Below, in pieces: positions 31,462-34,182 of a stretch of 34,182 nucleotides of DNA. The DNA comes from Verrucomicrobiota bacterium. GTDB taxonomy: Bacteria > Verrucomicrobiota > Verrucomicrobiia > Verrucomicrobiales > DEV007. Location of the stretch: NCBI GenBank assembly GCA_020630975.1, contig JAHDID010000014.1, forward strand, positions 1-34,182, written 5' to 3'. The translations under genes and the position numbers were made by a program. The notes beneath the pieces are model-generated. The model was not told where the DNA came from, ran no database searches, and saw nothing but the letters and a program-made list of their open reading frames with translations. The stretch's first letter is position 1. Every line of letters starts with the position of its first letter.

Positions 31462-32829
31462 TCAACCCACCCGAAACACCGTCTCCTGTATCTTGAGGAT
31501 CTCCAGTAGCTTTCCCTCGTGATTGGTTTCTCCCGGAGCGATCTCGCGTTGCTTCAGTTGAAAGGTTGTTGGGCTCAGCTTTTCGACATCCAGCTCTAGC
31601 TGCTTTTTCGATAGACCTAGATCAGCCGCTGTGGCATCGACGTCGTAGTAGAGGAATTCGAAGAGATCATAGAGCTTTTGCAGTAGCAAGAGGCGGTTTA
31701 GGCTGGCTTCATCGGTATGACTACCACCAGATTCATCATCCTCAAAGACCACACGTAGTGGTGGATAGTCTGCGGTTAGATGACTTAGCCACTTGGGTTG
31801 GGTTGTGGCTTTGAGGAGAGCGGTGGCAAAGTAGTCTGGAGCCTGTTGGCGTTTTTCGAAGGCGCGCACCAGATTTTCGATCTGCCAATCGATCGCCTCG
31901 CGAAAGACATCATACTGATCGGCGGCTCGCTCCTTGATGTCTTGCAGGCTTTCTAGCTCCAGTTGCACGGCGATATCTGCGTGATCGCGAAAGCGCTCGG
32001 CGAAGTCGAAATAGAGCCGGCGTAGGGTGGGCACATCGATATCGGTGCCATCCGACTCTTTCTTCCACAGGGCGCACTCCAGTAGGATCTGAGCCGTGGC
32101 CACATGTGGTGAGGAGAAAGATAGCGCTAGATCGCCCAGGAGCACTGCGGCATGCAGCCCCACCTCGCGACCGAATAGGGTCTGCATGATCGATGGCCAC
32201 ACGTGGTAGACAAAGTTCGCATTGGTGATCGGTTCGTTGGGTAGCTCTGGGTGCTCACCCTGTGCCAGTAGCTCCAGACTGCGTGAGATACCTTCGCCGA
32301 TTGCTCGCCCGCCGATGGGGTAGCCCTTTATGCGATCGTCGTCGAGGATGCGGATGTAGATCGGTATGTAGGTCAGGCCACCATCGCCGTGATAGTCGGT
32401 TTCGTAGAGGAAGAGGGGCAGATCGCCATGCACCGCCGATAGCTTTTGCACCTCCTCCGGTCGTTGCAGACCGGTGTAGGGATAGAGCTGGTCCCAGTAG
32501 AGAATCTCTCGCCAGTGGCCATCGATGTCTTTCCACCGCTCTTGCAGTCGATCACTAGCATCAGCAGGACGCTGCCGATGGATAGGCTCGACGAGAGGCA
32601 CCTGCACCGGCTCACCGAGTTGCCCCAGCTTGGAGAGATGTGCGGCTAGCTGCAGAAAGGCCTGCAAACGCTCAGCCCCCTGGATCGTGGTGACATTCTG
32701 TATGTGATGAGCGTACTCGTGCAGATAGGTCGCATAGTCATCGCGACTCTGGCAGTGGATACTGTATTCAAAAGGGTTGTACGAGCCCTTGATTCCATCT
32801 GTCAGGTTGTAGCGCTCTGCCGGGCTCAT
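31462..32829 (-). CDS. HExxH zinc metallopeptidase-like protein
   Basis: A 455-residue protein of no recognised family. The key feature is YLHEYAHHIQ, an HExxH zinc motif at H37-H41, near the N-terminus; the glutamate of AIGEGISRSLEL (about 181-192) is a possible third ligand. The rest is mostly helical with long amphipathic stretches (ADQYDVFREAIDWQIENLVRAFEKRQQ). No signal peptide or membrane segment is present, so it should act in the cytoplasm. It follows the TIR gene after 26 bases, after a TPR gene, and is followed by another TPR protein gene. In this setting it is a candidate effector or processing protease of a defence-type system (inference). Confidence 0.7.
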   Translation of the reverse strand: MSPAERYNLTDGIKGSYNPFEYSIHCQSRDDYATYLHEYAHHIQNVTTIQGAERLQAFLQLAAHLSKLGQLGEPVQVPLVEPIHRQRPADASDRLQERWKDIDGHWREILYWDQLYPYTGLQRPEEVQKLSAVHGDLPLFLYETDYHGDGGLTYIPIYIRILDDDRIKGYPIGGRAIGEGISRSLELLAQGEHPELPNEPITNANFVYHVWPSIMQTLFGREVGLHAAVLLGDLALSFSSPHVATAQILLECALWKKESDGTDIDVPTLRRLYFDFAERFRDHADIAVQLELESLQDIKERAADQYDVFREAIDWQIENLVRAFEKRQQAPDYFATALLKATTQPKWLSHLTADYPPLRVVFEDDESGGSHTDEASLNRLLLLQKLYDLFEFLYYDVDATAADLGLSKKQLELDVEKLSPTTFQLKQREIAPGETNHEGKLLEILKIQETVFRVG

Positions 32830-32855
32830 ACAGGATAGTAAAGATCATGCATTGC

Positions 32856-33644
32856 TCACACCGCACAGCGGTTCGACACCCAGGCTTTCTCTAGCTCGGG
32901 AGTCGGCAGTTGCTCCTCATTCAGATCTCGGATGCGCCTTAGCTCGGCGCAGATGGTGTATTTCGCGTATTCCAGCGCCTCGTCTTTCACTTGTTGAGGT
33001 TTATCACTACCAAGTACCTCCACCAGTCGATCTTTGGCTTTGCGGATATTTTCGATGATCACTTCTAGGATATCGCTATCGATGACTTGAGTGATCTTTG
33101 CTGCCGCACTCTCCATGCTTTGGCGAGTGAAGCCTTTTTCGACAGGTTGATAGTAGGCTGGAGCACGATCTGCATTGGGATCGTTTTCCTTGATCAGCTC
33201 CGACAGGTTCTCCACCTCATCGATCAACTCGCCACCCCGGTTCCCCGTGATTCCCCAGATCAACCGCCGAACACCCTCGTCGGTGATGCCCCCGCGCATA
33301 TCCACCCAGTTTCGCTGGGCGAGGAAAGGCGGCAGCTCGGGCTCCGCTGGAGCGCCGGGTAGCAGCACCGGTATCACAGTCTTGCCTTCCCTCACCGAGT
33401 GCTGCAGCAGCACCCTCACCTCCTCTGCCTGCCATGGCCCAGGACCTGCGGCTCCATAGGCGGCGATGGCGGTGCGCGACTGCTCCATACCCTCGGCGAT
33501 GCGGTCTTGAAAGAGCTGGCCTGGAGCGATCTCGTCTTCGTCGAGCCAGGCCTGCAAGTCGTTCTTTTGTAGCGCCGTTTTGAGCTGGCGAATAAGCACT
33601 TTGTCTTCGGTGTTATGCGATAGAAATGTGTCGAATGCGGGCAT
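32856..33644 (-). CDS. TIR-domain protein
   Basis: A 262-residue protein. Residues 1-140 form a TIR domain: AFDTFLSHNTEDK (3-15), AWLDEDEIAPGQLFQDRI (32-49), and GPWQAEEVRVLLQHS where E75 sits four residues after W71, the spacing of the catalytic glutamate of NAD-cleaving TIR domains. KTVIPVLLPG follows. Residues about 140-262 are helical and unassigned. Many prokaryotic TIR proteins degrade NAD or make cyclic ADP-ribose-type signals during phage defence. It lies 21 bases after the TPR gene and 26 bases before the HExxH gene, so all three are probably co-transcribed. Confidence 0.85.
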   Translation of the reverse strand: MPAFDTFLSHNTEDKVLIRQLKTALQKNDLQAWLDEDEIAPGQLFQDRIAEGMEQSRTAIAAYGAAGPGPWQAEEVRVLLQHSVREGKTVIPVLLPGAPAEPELPPFLAQRNWVDMRGGITDEGVRRLIWGITGNRGGELIDEVENLSELIKENDPNADRAPAYYQPVEKGFTRQSMESAAAKITQVIDSDILEVIIENIRKAKDRLVEVLGSDKPQQVKDEALEYAKYTICAELRRIRDLNEEQLPTPELEKAWVSNRCAV

Positions 33645-33665
33645 AGGTTGCGCTGGTTGGTCGGG

Positions 33666-34182
33666 TTAAGATGATTGAGTTTCGGCTTCGTTGAGTTGTT
33701 CACGGATTGAAGTGAGTGTAGCTAAGATTTCATCACCACCGTGATTCTTTAGTTTAGCTTCGCAGGCCTTCTGAGCATCGGGTGGTGCTTGCTCGAGAAG
33801 CTGCACGATATTGACTAGCACCTGTATGGCATGTCTTTGATCATTGGATCGCTCAAATCGATCCAGTGCGCTTAGAAATTGATCACACGACTCTAGCCAC
33901 TGTTTTTGTAATTTAGCTAAAATGCCAAGCTGATGATAGGTACTCGCAGCTCCGTGCTCGTTGCTTTGCTTTTCTTTGATCGCCAGAGACTTCAGATACC
34001 AATTCTCGGCGGCTTCGAAATCTCGCTGCTCTTGGGCAATGATTCCCAGCTGATGATAGGTGATCGCAGCTCCGTGTTCGTTGCCTTGCTTTTCTTTGAT
34101 CGCCAGAGACTTCAGATACCAATTCTCGGCGGCTTCGAAATCTCGCTGCTCTTGGGTGACGGTTCCCAGCTGATGATAGGTG
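33666..34182 (-). CDS. TPR-repeat protein, C-terminal part (cut by window edge)
   Basis: The C-terminal 172 residues of a longer protein; the N-terminus lies beyond the right edge. Two near-identical 40-residue TPR units are visible (TYHQLGIIAQEQRDFEAAEN, WYLKSLAIKEKQGNEHGAAI and the like) plus a third start. A divergent helical end follows: LQKQWLESCDQFLSALDRFERSNDQRHAIQVLVNIVQLLEQ. Units of this kind are common in STAND-type and CHAT/caspase-linked sensor proteins, so the missing N-terminus may hold an NTPase or effector domain (inference). It stands directly upstream of the TIR gene. Confidence 0.8.
   Translation of the reverse strand, partial: TYHQLGTVTQEQRDFEAAENWYLKSLAIKEKQGNEHGAAITYHQLGIIAQEQRDFEAAENWYLKSLAIKEKQSNEHGAASTYHQLGILAKLQKQWLESCDQFLSALDRFERSNDQRHAIQVLVNIVQLLEQAPPDAQKACEAKLKNHGGDEILATLTSIREQLNEAETQSS
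33928..34182. repeat. 120-bp tandem repeats in the TPR gene
   Basis: The sequence starting AGCTGATGATAGG at 33928 recurs at 34048 and 34168, a period of 120 bases or 40 codons. The stretch from TTGCTTTTCTTTGATCGCCA to CTCGCTGCTCTTGGG is almost identical between the units at the DNA level. Such identity suggests recent duplication or gene conversion, and copy number may vary between strains. Confidence 0.9.

Overview
The window looks like a mid-GC chromosome segment from a diderm bacterium, most likely a Verrucomicrobiota member of the Opitutia/Puniceicoccales type (inference). The evidence is LPS genes with a fused LpxC-FabZ followed by lpxA, a type II secretion pseudopilin operon, an autotransporter, glucosyl-3-phosphoglycerate synthase, a NuoE-NuoF fusion, many intergenic palindromic repeats, and a general lack of Shine-Dalgarno sequences before confident starts. 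No tRNA, rRNA, CRISPR array or intact insertion sequence was seen.

Layout. 0.3-2.3 kb: a primase-polymerase/HAD fusion and a PhzF-like protein. 2.6-5.0 kb (minus): a coupled operon of M20-like hydrolase, GpgS and a small membrane protein. 5.3-10.3 kb (plus): gspF-G-H-I-J-K, mostly overlapping, then a DUF1428 gene. 10.4-12.9 kb: an autotransporter and trmD. 13.1-15.6 kb: an NmrA-like oxidoreductase, divergent from a probable exported selenoprotein read through an in-frame UGA, then a convergent short recO. 15.8-20.9 kb: a secreted lectin-like protein, small membrane proteins, a DUF2007 protein, a NUDIX hydrolase, a Cys-rich secreted protein and a DUF6580 membrane protein, with GC-rich palindromic repeats between some of them. 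21.0-23.1 kb (minus): lpxC-fabZ and lpxA. 23.5-26.6 kb (plus): an RluA-family pseudouridine synthase, tig and clpP with a clear terminator. 26.9-28.5 kb: tilS, divergent from a small monooxygenase. 28.8-31.4 kb (minus): a NuoE-NuoF fusion and a TPR protein. 31.5-34.2 kb (minus): a compact cluster of TPR protein (partial), TIR protein and HExxH protein that looks like a defence-type operon.

The two most interesting items are: (1) the gene at 14068-15012, where signal peptide, thioredoxin-like UxxC motif and MsrA-like domain form one frame only if the UGA at 14245-14247 is read as selenocysteine, with a SECIS-like hairpin directly downstream; and (2) the TPR-TIR-HExxH cluster at the right edge, an unrecognised combination of probable sensor, NADase-type effector and protease. 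Several repeat families, including a 13-bp motif repeated at a 21-bp period, also merit attention. All family assignments are from reading motifs by eye; no database search was run.
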